The notes below the pieces were generated by a model, which had not been told where the DNA came from, did no database searches, and saw only the letters and a program-made list of their open reading frames with translations. From positions 1-8,258 of the forward strand of contig JAPLGY010000173.1 in the NCBI GenBank assembly GCA_026389955.1: a stretch of 8,258 bases of DNA. Direction: 5' to 3'. The position numbers were made by a program, and so were the translations under genes. Below, piece by piece: positions 1-7,459 of the stretch. This DNA is from Caldilinea sp. (GTDB lineage Bacteria; Chloroflexota; Anaerolineae; Caldilineales; Caldilineaceae). Each line of letters opens with the position of its first letter. Within the stretch, counting starts at the first letter, position 1.

Positions 1-539
1 AGCTGCCGCATCTGGTGAAGCCGCTCTTTGTTCATGCCCATTTGGGCGAGCAGCTGCATGAGCCTGCGCGTTGCCTGCTGGACTTCCGGGAAGTCCAACG
101 CGCGGAGCATGCGTTGGGTGTACCTGTCTCGATCCTGCAGCTCCCGGGCGCGATGGAGTCCGGTCATCTGCGCCAGCAGGTCGAGCTCCTGCCGGCTGAG
201 CTGTTCGCCGCGCAGCAGTTTTTCCAGCAGCTGGCGAAGCTTATCGCCAAACTGACCCAGCGACTGCGCCAGCATTTGTGCTTCTTCGGGAGACAGATCT
301 TGCGTGGCGTCCTGCATAGGCTGCTTGCCGCTGTCGAAGAAAAGCGGGAACAACTCGTCGAAGGTGGGCAGGCCGCTGGCCTCCTTGACGAGTGTGGCGC
401 GCAGGCTAAGCCGGAAAGGCTCACGTTCCTGCACGCCGAGCACCTTCACCGCCTGAAAAGCGTCTGCACTCTCGGCCAGGCTGATGCGCACCCCGCCGGC
501 GCGCAGCGCGGAGATAAAGCGGATCATCTGCTCGTTCAT
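1..539 (-). CDS. CoxE-like VWA-domain protein, N-terminal part (runs off the left edge)
   Basis: Reading leftward from an ATG at 539-537, the frame stays open to base 1 (about 179 codons), so the gene is cut by the window edge. The N-terminus (MNEQMIRFISALRAGGVRIS, then LAESADAFQAV) is the typical opening of the CoxE-like family, a helical region that precedes a C-terminal von Willebrand A domain. The metal-binding VWA part would lie outside the window and is not seen. The visible region is rich in Leu, Gln, Glu and Arg and looks wholly alpha-helical, with no signal peptide or membrane segment. The start codon overlaps the stop of the MoxR ATPase gene as ATGA (539-536), implying translational coupling. 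A GAGG motif lies about 11 bases upstream of the ATG. In known pairs (CoxD/CoxE, CbbQ/CbbO, NorQ/NorD) the ATPase and VWA protein together remodel or activate a client metalloenzyme. The client here is unknown. Family assignment is fairly sure, function is inferred. Confidence 0.85.
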   Translation of the reverse strand, partial: MNEQMIRFISALRAGGVRISLAESADAFQAVKVLGVQEREPFRLSLRATLVKEASGLPTFDELFPLFFDSGKQPMQDATQDLSPEEAQMLAQSLGQFGDKLRQLLEKLLRGEQLSRQELDLLAQMTGLHRARELQDRDRYTQRMLRALDFPEVQQATRRLMQLLAQMGMNKERLHQMRQ

Positions 540-1516
540 GGGGAATCTGCCTCGTTTCGCCACTGCGATGGCCGACGATCTTTTTCCAACCGCGGCCCTT
601 TTTCGGTCACGTCGAGGCGGCGTCTGACCTTTTGGAGGTCGCTTTCGTGTTTCAGCAGCACGCTCAACGTATTTTCCAGGACGTCACGGTCGAGCTGGCG
701 GGCGTTGAGGGCGACCAACGACCTTGCCCAGTCCAGCGTTTCGGAGATGCTGGGGGACTTGCGCAGGTCGAAATTGCGCAGGCGATGCACCAGGTCGACT
801 GCTTGCTGCGCCAGCTTGGAGGCCAACTCGGGCACCTTGAGCTGTACGACGGCCAGTTCTTGCTCCATCGAAGGATAGCCGATGAAAAGATAAAGGCAGC
901 GCCGCTTGAGCGCCTCGCTCAACTCCCGGGTGTTGTTGCTGGTCAGCAGCACAATGGGCCGATGGACGGCGACGAGCGTGCCCAACTCTGGCACTGTGAC
1001 CTGAAAATCGCTGAGCACTTCGAGCAAAAATGCCTCGAATTCAGCGTCGGCGCGGTCGATCTCGTCGATCAGAAGCACTGTCGGTTGTTCGTTGAGAATT
1101 GCCTTGAGAAGCGGGCGTTGCAGCAGGAAGCGCATTGAAAAGAAAACATCTTCCTCTTGTGCCAGACGGTCGGCGGCCTGTGCCAGGGTGTTGGCACCCG
1201 CCAGCGTATCCTGCAACTTGTCGCGCAATAGCTGCGTATAGAGAAGCTGCTTGGCATATTCCCATTCATAAAGCGCCTTGGTCTCGTCCAGCCCTTCATA
1301 GCACTGCAGGCGGATCAACGTACGCCCAGTGGCGTGGGCAAGGCTCTTCGCCAGTTCGGTCTTGCCAACACCCGCGGGCCCCTCACAGAGCAACGGCTTG
1401 CCGAGCTGCATGGTCAGAAAGAGTGTCGTCGCGATCTCGTCGCCGGCGATGTACTGCTGGCCACGCAGCGCTTCCTGGACCTGAAGTGGGGTAACAAACA
1501 ATGATGTTGCGCTCAC
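536..1516 (-). CDS. MoxR-family AAA+ ATPase, CoxD-like
   Basis: A 326-residue cytoplasmic AAA+ ATPase. Walker A is GPAGVGKT (46-53), Walker B is VLLIDE (147-152), sensor 1 is within LLTSNN (190-195), and an arginine-finger-like stretch ALKRRC is at 202-207. The LQCYEGLD segment (70-77) and the following YEWEYAKQLL are characteristic of the CoxD branch of MoxR ATPases. These form ring chaperones that act with a VWA partner on metalloenzymes such as aerobic CO dehydrogenase. The start is GTG at 1516-1514, supported by a strong Shine-Dalgarno AAGGAG (bases 1527-1522) five bases upstream. The downstream VWA gene overlaps by four bases, so the two are surely cotranscribed. A good sigma70-type promoter lies about 70-100 bases upstream. 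The C-terminus after residue about 295 is basic and low in complexity. No CO dehydrogenase or other metalloenzyme gene is in the window, so the client is unknown. Confidence 0.93.
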   Translation of the reverse strand: MSATSLFVTPLQVQEALRGQQYIAGDEIATTLFLTMQLGKPLLCEGPAGVGKTELAKSLAHATGRTLIRLQCYEGLDETKALYEWEYAKQLLYTQLLRDKLQDTLAGANTLAQAADRLAQEEDVFFSMRFLLQRPLLKAILNEQPTVLLIDEIDRADAEFEAFLLEVLSDFQVTVPELGTLVAVHRPIVLLTSNNTRELSEALKRRCLYLFIGYPSMEQELAVVQLKVPELASKLAQQAVDLVHRLRNFDLRKSPSISETLDWARSLVALNARQLDRDVLENTLSVLLKHESDLQKVRRRLDVTEKGPRLEKDRRPSQWRNEADSP

Positions 1517-1586
1517 AAAAACTCCTTGATTTTACGGAGGTGCAGAGAGTCTGCCGTTGGGCAGCTCGCTCGTCAGCTTGGGTTTC

Positions 1587-1615
1587 ATTATCGCCAAGTT
1601 TACTCTGTTTGGCAA
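1587..1615 (-). promoter_or_regulatory. sigma70-type promoter for the MoxR/VWA operon
   Basis: Reading leftward, TTGCCA (1615-1610) and GATAAT (1592-1587) are separated by exactly 17 bases, close to the sigma70 consensus. Transcription would start near 1580, giving a leader of about 64 bases before the GTG at 1516. The leader contains a small inverted repeat, CTGCC-N4-GGCAG. The promoter lies in the 108-base gap after the small upstream gene, so the ATPase/VWA pair can be expressed independently of it. This is a sequence match only. Confidence 0.6.
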
Positions 1616-1624
1616 GGCCCTGGA

Positions 1625-1999
1625 TCAATGGTTTTTGTGGGGTTGAGGAGGATCCCCCGGGGAGGCACGGCGGGTGGAGGGGGGCTCGCCGAGCATGCGC
1701 AACAGTTCTGCGACAACATCATCGATGCGTCGCTTGTAGCGCAGCATGTCGCGGCGGCATTCGACCTCGGCCGCCGTCTCTGCTTTGAAGGAGCGCAGGG
1801 TCTCTTCCAACTCTGCGTCGACTTGAAGCCGGGCAGGGTTGACTGGCTGTCCGCGCAGAAATTCGCGCAGTTCTTTTGCAATCATCGTGTCGTAGTGGGT
1901 CAGATCGTTGTGCAGATCGACCAGGCGGTCCGAGCCGATGGCCGGCATCGGCATCGCCCTCAACGTTTCCCAGGCCCGGTTCAGCTTGCGTCGGTACAC
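1625..1999 (-). CDS. Small hypothetical alpha-helical protein
   Basis: I do not recognise this family. From the GTG at 1999 it encodes 124 residues. It is highly charged and mostly helical, with a conserved-looking core around residues 24-50 (including DLHNDLTHYD, 28-37) and a long helix of Glu, Arg and Leu at about 58-103. It ends in a Pro-rich basic tail. There is no signal peptide or membrane segment. The codons favour G/C at the third position, as in neighbouring real genes, while the opposite-strand frame reads like an antisense shadow. The frame can extend to a GTG at 2041 (138 residues). I prefer 1999 because AGGAAA (2011-2006) sits six bases before it, whereas 2041 has no ribosome-binding site. 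Its stop is 108 bases before the MoxR ATPase gene, on the same strand, so it may be loosely linked to that operon. Function unknown. Confidence 0.7.
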   Translation of the reverse strand: MYRRKLNRAWETLRAMPMPAIGSDRLVDLHNDLTHYDTMIAKELREFLRGQPVNPARLQVDAELEETLRSFKAETAAEVECRRDMLRYKRRIDDVVAELLRMLGEPPSTRRASPGDPPQPHKNH

Positions 2000-2066
2000 G
2001 AATCGTTTCCTGTGAATCTGTGGTCGGTTGAAATTCCCCACGAAGAGGAGGTATGTCTACTGCGTG

Positions 2067-2095
2067 ATTATAAAGGGGGCTGACCTACCGGCCAA
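2067..2095 (-). promoter_or_regulatory. sigma70-type promoter for the small hypothetical gene
   Basis: On the minus strand a perfect -10 hexamer TATAAT (2072-2067) is preceded, 17 bases away, by TTGGCC (2095-2090), a 4/6 match to the -35 consensus. Transcription would begin near 2060 and run leftward into the small hypothetical gene. It is divergent from the recA promoter about 100 bases away. This is a sequence match only. Confidence 0.5.
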
Positions 2096-2184
2096 AAATG
2101 CGCCCCCAAAACCGTGCAGATCGATGGCGGGTGCTGCTGCCAGATTTGGCTGTTGCGGCCGGGTCGATCTAGGTCGATTGACGG

Positions 2185-2214
2185 TTGACAGTTCAAGAAC
2201 ATTTGTACTATATT
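2185..2214 (+). promoter_or_regulatory. recA promoter (-35 TTGACA, -10 TATATT)
   Basis: A perfect -35 hexamer TTGACA (2185-2190) and a near-consensus -10 TATATT (2209-2214) are separated by 18 bases. Transcription would start near 2221, leaving a leader of about 59 bases before the recA ATG. An SOS-box-like sequence fills the spacer, so a LexA-type repressor bound there would block RNA polymerase. No recA-independent gene lies between this promoter and recA. Confidence 0.65.
2196..2209 (+). promoter_or_regulatory. Putative LexA (SOS) box, Gram-positive type
   Basis: The 14-mer AGAACATTTGTACT fits the Gram-positive-type LexA operator core GAAC-N4-GTTC at seven of eight core positions (GAAC ... 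GTAC). It lies exactly between the -35 and -10 hexamers of recA, where a repressor would act. The left half also belongs to a perfect GTTC-AA-GAAC inverted repeat at 2191-2200, so the operator could be compound. Control of recA by LexA is known in many bacteria; here it is inferred from the motif. Confidence 0.55.
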
Positions 2215-2279
2215 GGAGAGACGTAGGGAAAAAACACGTACGACGATCCGGTTCAAAAATCAGCCGCAAGGGGGCAACC

Positions 2280-3473
<1,194 letters not shown>

Positions 3474-3503
3474 AGTGTGCAGCCACAGAAAGGCGAAGGG
3501 GCA

Positions 3504-4496
3504 ATGCAGGCAGTTCAGATTCAGGGGACGGGGGGCCGTGAGGTGTTGCGGCTGGTGGAAGAGGAGAGGCCGCAGCCAGGAGCCGGGGAGGTCCGTCTCC
3601 AGCTGGAGTATGCGGGGTTGAACTTTATCGATATCTATCAGCGCACAGGCCAGTACAAGCTGCCCCTGCCTTTTATCCCGGGGCTGGAGGGGGCAGGGAT
3701 CGTGGATGCGGTCGGGGCTGGGGTCACCGAGGTGCAACCTGGCGATCGTGTGGCCTACTGCATGGTCAACGGGGCTTATGCGGAGTATGCGGTGGTGCCG
3801 GCGGATCGGCTGGTGCCTGTGCCTGCCGACCTGGATCTGGCGGTGGCCACGGCGTTGATGGTTCAGGGGATGACGGCGCATTATCTGGCGCTGAGCACGT
3901 TTCCCCTTTCCAGCCAGCACACGGCGCTGATCCATGCTGCGGCGGGGGGGACGGGGCGGCTGTTGGTGCAGGTGGCCAAGCGTACGGGCGCGCGTGTGAT
4001 CGCCACTGCGGGGACTGCGGAGAAGGCTGCGCTGGCGCGCAGTGCCGGGGCGGACGAGGTGATCGTCTATACGGAGGTCGATTTTGTCGGCGAGGTCAAA
4101 CGGTTGGCTGGGAGGGTCGATGTGGTCTACGACTCGGTGGGTCAGAGCACCTTTGCTGGCGGGCTGGACTGTTTGAAGCCGCGCGGGCTGATGGTCTTGT
4201 GGGGGCAGGCCAGCGGGCCGGTGGGCACCTTGGACCCGCAGCTGTTGAATCAAAAGGGTTCTTTGTATCTGACGCGCCCCAGCCTGGGGGCCTACGTCGC
4301 CGGACGCAGCGAACTTTTGCAGCGGGCCCACGACCTGTTCAGCTGGGTGCGTGCCGGGCAGTTGGACGTACGGATCGATCGGGTGTTTCCGCTGGCCGAG
4401 GTTGCGGAGGCGCACGGTTATCTTGAGGGGCGACAAAGCCGTGGGAAGGTGTTGTTGCGTCCTGGATCGGCGCGCTTCGAGTCCTCTGGGGCTTGA
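3504..4496 (+). CDS. NADPH:quinone oxidoreductase-like medium-chain dehydrogenase/reductase
   Basis: A 330-residue zinc-independent MDR-family protein, close to the family's usual length. The opening [17 protein letters not shown] matches quinone oxidoreductase N-termini. The GroES-like catalytic domain spans about 25-110 and includes PGLEGAG (59-65) and PGDRVAY (79-85). The Rossmann nucleotide motif AAAGGTG is at 145-151, with Thr in place of the usual Val of [13 protein letters not shown] segment follows, whose Lys is placed to contact the NADPH 2'-phosphate. Cysteine and histidine ligands of zinc alcohol dehydrogenases are absent. Expected activity is NADPH-dependent reduction of quinones or enones; the substrate is unknown. 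ATG 3504 is chosen because it gives the family N-terminus and has AAGGGG upstream; the frame opens at 3477. The gene starts 30 bases after recA with no terminator, so cotranscription with recA is likely. Confidence 0.92.
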   Translation: MQAVQIQGTGGREVLRLVEEERPQPGAGEVRLQLEYAGLNFIDIYQRTGQYKLPLPFIPGLEGAGIVDAVGAGVTEVQPGDRVAYCMVNGAYAEYAVVPADRLVPVPADLDLAVATALMVQGMTAHYLALSTFPLSSQHTALIHAAAGGTGRLLVQVAKRTGARVIATAGTAEKAALARSAGADEVIVYTEVDFVGEVKRLAGRVDVVYDSVGQSTFAGGLDCLKPRGLMVLWGQASGPVGTLDPQLLNQKGSLYLTRPSLGAYVAGRSELLQRAHDLFSWVRAGQLDVRIDRVFPLAEVAEAHGYLEGRQSRGKVLLRPGSARFESSGA

Positions 4497-4526
4497 GATT
4501 GTCCGATCGAGTGTTTGTGTGTGAGG

Positions 4527-4554
4527 CGTGCGGCCAGACACGTGCGGCCAGACA
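4527..4554 (+). repeat. Perfect 14-bp tandem duplication before the SDR gene
   Basis: CGTGCGGCCAGACA occurs twice head to tail, at 4527-4540 and 4541-4554, in the spacer between the quinone-reductase-like gene and the SDR gene. The second copy ends directly before an ATG (4555) in the SDR frame. Being 14 bases long, the duplication shifts the relation between upstream GTG codons and the SDR frame, which argues against the GTG at 4528 being a conserved start. Confidence 0.95.
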
Positions 4555-4611
4555 ATGGACAGAGATCTGAACGCCGCCATTCCTCTGAAACATACCGTGA
4601 GTTCCACGGAA

Positions 4612-5388
4612 ATGAACGCCTGTGGAGCGATTCTCAGCGGGGGGGGGCGTGGAATTGGCGCGGCGGCTGCCGCCCGGCTGGCTGCGGGGGGAGCGAAGCT
4701 GGTGTTGGTTGCGCGCACCGAGCAAGAGGTGGAGCTTGTGGCGGCCGGTCTGCGCCGACAAGGGGCCCAGGCGCTGGCGGTGGTGGGTGACATCAGCGAC
4801 CCTGAGGTTGTAGAAGAAGTGGTCGAGACTGCGCTGGAGCAGTACAACCGGGTCGATATCCTGGTCAACAACGCGGCGGTGCTTTGGCCTTTTGAGGAGA
4901 TCGCAGAGAGCGATCCCGAGGAGTGGGCCTACAACATTGCGGTCAATCTGATTGCACCCTATTGGTTGGTGCGCAACGTGTTGCCGGTCATGTTGGACCA
5001 GGGGAGCGGCCGTATTTTGGCGGTGGGGGATGGGACAGCGCCCTTGGCAGGGGCCAGCGCCTATCTGGCGGCCAAAGCAGGTCTGGAGATGTGGATGCGC
5101 GTGTTGGCGATGGAGGTGGCTGGCAGCGGAGTCAGCGCCAATCTGCTGGATCCAGGGGCGGTCGACAGTGCGCTGCAAGAAGATTTGCGCACGGTCGACA
5201 CGACTGGCACGCGGCTGGACACGACCTGTTTTCATGAACTGCACGAGGGGGGGCGGCTGCAATCGCCGGCGCAGATTGGAGAGTTGATCTACTGGTTGGT
5301 GGGACCTTGGGGCCGTGCGTACAACGGCGAACGTTTTTCTGCATCGGACCAAGCCTGGCGGCAGCGGGTTGCCGCCGATCTGGCCTGA
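4612..5388 (+). CDS. Short-chain dehydrogenase/reductase (SDR) with atypical active site
   Basis: A 258-residue classical-type SDR. The cofactor motif is SGGGRGIG (9-16), with Ser instead of the usual Thr. NNAA follows in ILVNNAA, and the conserved Asn of helix E appears in VNLIAP. The YxxxK catalytic pair is present in SAYLAAK. The serine expected 13 residues before that Tyr is not there; the stretch reads RILAVGDGTAPLAG, giving Val or Gly at the position. It may bind NAD(P)H but catalyse poorly or by another route. The ATG at 4612 places the glycine motif where SDRs usually have it and gives the usual length, though it lacks a good ribosome-binding site. In-frame starts at 4555 (ATG) and 4528 (GTG) are alternatives. 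The Gly triplet is coded by a G9 run (4639-4647). It follows the quinone-reductase-like gene by 115 bases. Substrate unknown. Confidence 0.88.
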   Translation: MNACGAILSGGGRGIGAAAAARLAAGGAKLVLVARTEQEVELVAAGLRRQGAQALAVVGDISDPEVVEEVVETALEQYNRVDILVNNAAVLWPFEEIAESDPEEWAYNIAVNLIAPYWLVRNVLPVMLDQGSGRILAVGDGTAPLAGASAYLAAKAGLEMWMRVLAMEVAGSGVSANLLDPGAVDSALQEDLRTVDTTGTRLDTTCFHELHEGGRLQSPAQIGELIYWLVGPWGRAYNGERFSASDQAWRQRVAADLA

Positions 5389-5475
5389 GGGCAGGTGCCC
5401 TGGCGAGGAAATTTTGCGCGTCGTCTTGTGGGGCCAAGCGCTCTGTTGGGGGTTGGCTGATGTGATGGGGGGCTG

Positions 5476-6345
5476 ATGGGGGGGGGGATGCGGCCCTGGC
5501 AGAGATCAAGCCGTCCTCAGGGACAACCGACTCGCGGCAAGACGGCGGCCAACCGTCTGCGGCGGGTAGACACCTTTTTTTTGCTTTACGACCCCTTTTT
5601 GCTGCGCAGGCAGGATGGTGGATTTGCCTCAGCCTGGTTTGTCGACCTGGGCTACGGGGCGGAGCCTGTGACCACTTTGGAAAGTGCAGCTCGTTTGGGC
5701 CGGGTGAACCCCTCGCTGCCGATCCTGGGGGTGGAGATCGACCCGCTTCGGGTGGCTGCGGCGCAGCCGTATGCCAGCAACCGGATTCAGTTTCGGCTGG
5801 GGGGCTTCAATTTGCCGCTAAAAATGGGCATCGACGGCCAGCGTGAGCAGGTCCGTGCAATTCGGGCTTTCAACGTGTTGCGTCAGTATGCTGAATCTGC
5901 GGTCGAGCAGGCCTACGCCGAGCTGGCTTGCCACAGCTTGCCGGGGGCACTGTTGGTGGAGGGAACATCGGATCCTGCGGGGGATCTGTGGGTGGCCAAT
6001 GTGCTGCGGCGGGGCGAGCGGCTGCCGATCTGGAAGCCAGAGGGGGTGGTCTTCAGCAGCCGGCTGCGCACCCCGTTCGTGCCGGCAGATTTTCAGGCGG
6101 TGTTGCCCAAAAATTGGATCCACCGCATGGTGGCGGGGGAACCGATCTACGAATTCATCCAGGGCTGGCAGGGAGCTGCCCGGCGGACTGTGGCCGAGCG
6201 GGGTTGGGGGGATCGCCGTTGGTTTGTGGCGGCTGGACAGGAACTTCACCGCAGCGGCTGGGGGGTGGACCCGCGGCCGCGTTGGCTGTCGCGAGGATAT
6301 TTGCTGGTGAGCCAGGGAATGGAGAGAGCACGGCATGGCCTATGA
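5476..6345 (+). CDS. Class I SAM-dependent methyltransferase-like protein
   Basis: A 289-residue soluble protein. The Rossmann-type SAM motif I is divergent, VDLGYGAEP (56-64), where DxGxGxG is usual. An acidic motif II-like strand follows in ILGVEIDPLRV (83-93), where E87 or D89 would bind the ribose hydroxyls. A basic N-terminal stretch (residues 6-30) precedes the fold, and the C-terminal third is rich in Trp and Arg. Only the SAM-binding half is recognisable, so the methyl acceptor cannot be told. The start is ATG 5476; the in-frame ATG 5488 is an alternative. The two are separated by a G10 run (5478-5487), which may itself serve as the purine-rich ribosome-binding site for the second. 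The stop overlaps the kinase gene's start by 11 bases, so the two are very likely translationally coupled. It lies 87 bases after the SDR gene. Confidence 0.8.
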   Translation: MGGGMRPWQRSSRPQGQPTRGKTAANRLRRVDTFFLLYDPFLLRRQDGGFASAWFVDLGYGAEPVTTLESAARLGRVNPSLPILGVEIDPLRVAAAQPYASNRIQFRLGGFNLPLKMGIDGQREQVRAIRAFNVLRQYAESAVEQAYAELACHSLPGALLVEGTSDPAGDLWVANVLRRGERLPIWKPEGVVFSSRLRTPFVPADFQAVLPKNWIHRMVAGEPIYEFIQGWQGAARRTVAERGWGDRRWFVAAGQELHRSGWGVDPRPRWLSRGYLLVSQGMERARHGL

Positions 6346-7459
6346 AAAGCTGCCCGATGCGGTTGCTCGTCCTAGACAAGCGCTGGTGGTCGACGACGAG
6401 CCGGCGAGCCGTGCCTGCCTGTCTGCGCTCTTGGTGAGCATCGGTCTGGATGTGGAGGTGGTGGCCAGCGGCAGCGAGTTGTTGCAGCGGCTGGAGCTGT
6501 GTCCTGACCTGATTTTGCTCGACACTGGGCTGGCGGAAGAGGACGGCTATGCGTTGTGCCGTGCATTGAAGCAGTCGACACGCCACGCGCACATTCCGGT
6601 AATTTTGATCGTTGAAGCGGATGAGGCGCCGGATCTGGAATCTGGGATGGCGGGGGGGGCGGATGATTTTGTCGCCCGGCCTGTGACGTTGCCGCAGCTG
6701 CGGGCGCGGGTGCGCACGCTGCTGCGGATCCAAGAAGAGCGCGAGCGTTTCGAGCGGTTGTTGGAGAAGCGTCAGTCGCTCTCTTACATGATCATCCACG
6801 ATCTGCGCAACCCATTGGCGGCGGTCAGCCTGTATTTGCAGCTGCTGCGTCGGCGGAGCAACAGCATGGTCGATCCTGGCAACTATCTTCAGGTAGCCAT
6901 GACCCAGACGCACAAAATCAGCAGTTTTCTGGATGACATGCTGTTGCTGACGAAGATGGAGCGGGGCCAGCTGGTATTGGCGCGCACGGCGCTGGCGGTC
7001 GACCAGATTGTGGCCGAGGTCTGCCACAAACTGGCGCCGGAGGCGGAGCGGCAGAACAGTACGATTGTGGTCAAGTGTGAGGGTCAGCCTTCCCCGGTGA
7101 GCGCTGACCCGACGCTGATCCGGCGGGTGGTCGAGAATTTGATTCTCAACGCTTTGAAATTTACACCGCCGCAAGGTACGGTCACGGTGAGGGCTCTTTA
7201 TCCTCTCCCCGGTCGCGCTGGGGAGAGTGGCAAGGCAGGTGTGCTCTTCAGTGTGGCTGACCAGGGACGGGGAATTCCCCCAGAGGATTTTGTCCGCATG
7301 TTTGACGCGTACGAGGCTGTGCACATGAAAGAAGCGCTTGGGAAGGCTGAACTGGGGCTGGAACTGGCCTTTTGTCGGATGGTGGTCGAGGCACACGGTG
7401 GCCGGATTTATGCGGGCAACAACCCAGACCGGGGTGCAGTCATCACGGTCGAGCTGTGA
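6335..7459 (+). CDS. Hybrid receiver-histidine kinase (REC-HisKA-HATPase), cytoplasmic
   Basis: A 374-residue protein without membrane segments. An N-terminal receiver domain (about 14-130) has the acidic pair D20-D21 and a phospho-acceptor-like D63, but the conserved switch Thr is Val (V93, in ILIVEA) and the conserved Lys is Arg (R115, in FVARPV). A short coiled linker leads to the HisKA H-box IIHDLRNPLAAV with H155. The HATPase domain follows, with N-box NLILNALKF, G1 box DQGRGIP, a G2 box reduced to AELGLELA, and the closing DRGAVITVEL. It is thus a soluble kinase whose input would be its own receiver or a protein partner, and its receiver may not phosphorylate normally. ATG 6335 has GGAGAG upstream and overlaps the methyltransferase gene by 11 bases. 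No response regulator with an output domain is in the window. The 3' end overlaps the convergent amidotransferase gene by 17 bases. Confidence 0.93.
   Translation: MAYEKLPDAVARPRQALVVDDEPASRACLSALLVSIGLDVEVVASGSELLQRLELCPDLILLDTGLAEEDGYALCRALKQSTRHAHIPVILIVEADEAPDLESGMAGGADDFVARPVTLPQLRARVRTLLRIQEERERFERLLEKRQSLSYMIIHDLRNPLAAVSLYLQLLRRRSNSMVDPGNYLQVAMTQTHKISSFLDDMLLLTKMERGQLVLARTALAVDQIVAEVCHKLAPEAERQNSTIVVKCEGQPSPVSADPTLIRRVVENLILNALKFTPPQGTVTVRALYPLPGRAGESGKAGVLFSVADQGRGIPPEDFVRMFDAYEAVHMKEALGKAELGLELAFCRMVVEAHGGRIYAGNNPDRGAVITVEL

Noticed and set aside
15..878. Plus-strand open frame of 287 codons
   Set aside because: It is antisense to the VWA and MoxR genes, which carry clear family motifs; its His/Arg/Gln-rich composition is typical of an antisense shadow.
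1526..2083. Plus-strand open frame of 185 codons opposite the small hypothetical gene
   Set aside because: The minus-strand frame has gene-like codon use and a coherent helical protein; this frame reads as its complement and lacks a start with a good ribosome-binding site.
2028..2279. 84-codon upstream extension of recA
   Set aside because: It spans the recA promoter and SOS box, shows no RecA homology, and the ATG at 2280 has its own ribosome-binding site.
5389..5400. GGGC-AGGT-GCCC inverted repeat just after the SDR stop as a terminator
   Set aside because: The stem is only four to five pairs and no T run follows, so intrinsic termination is not supported.
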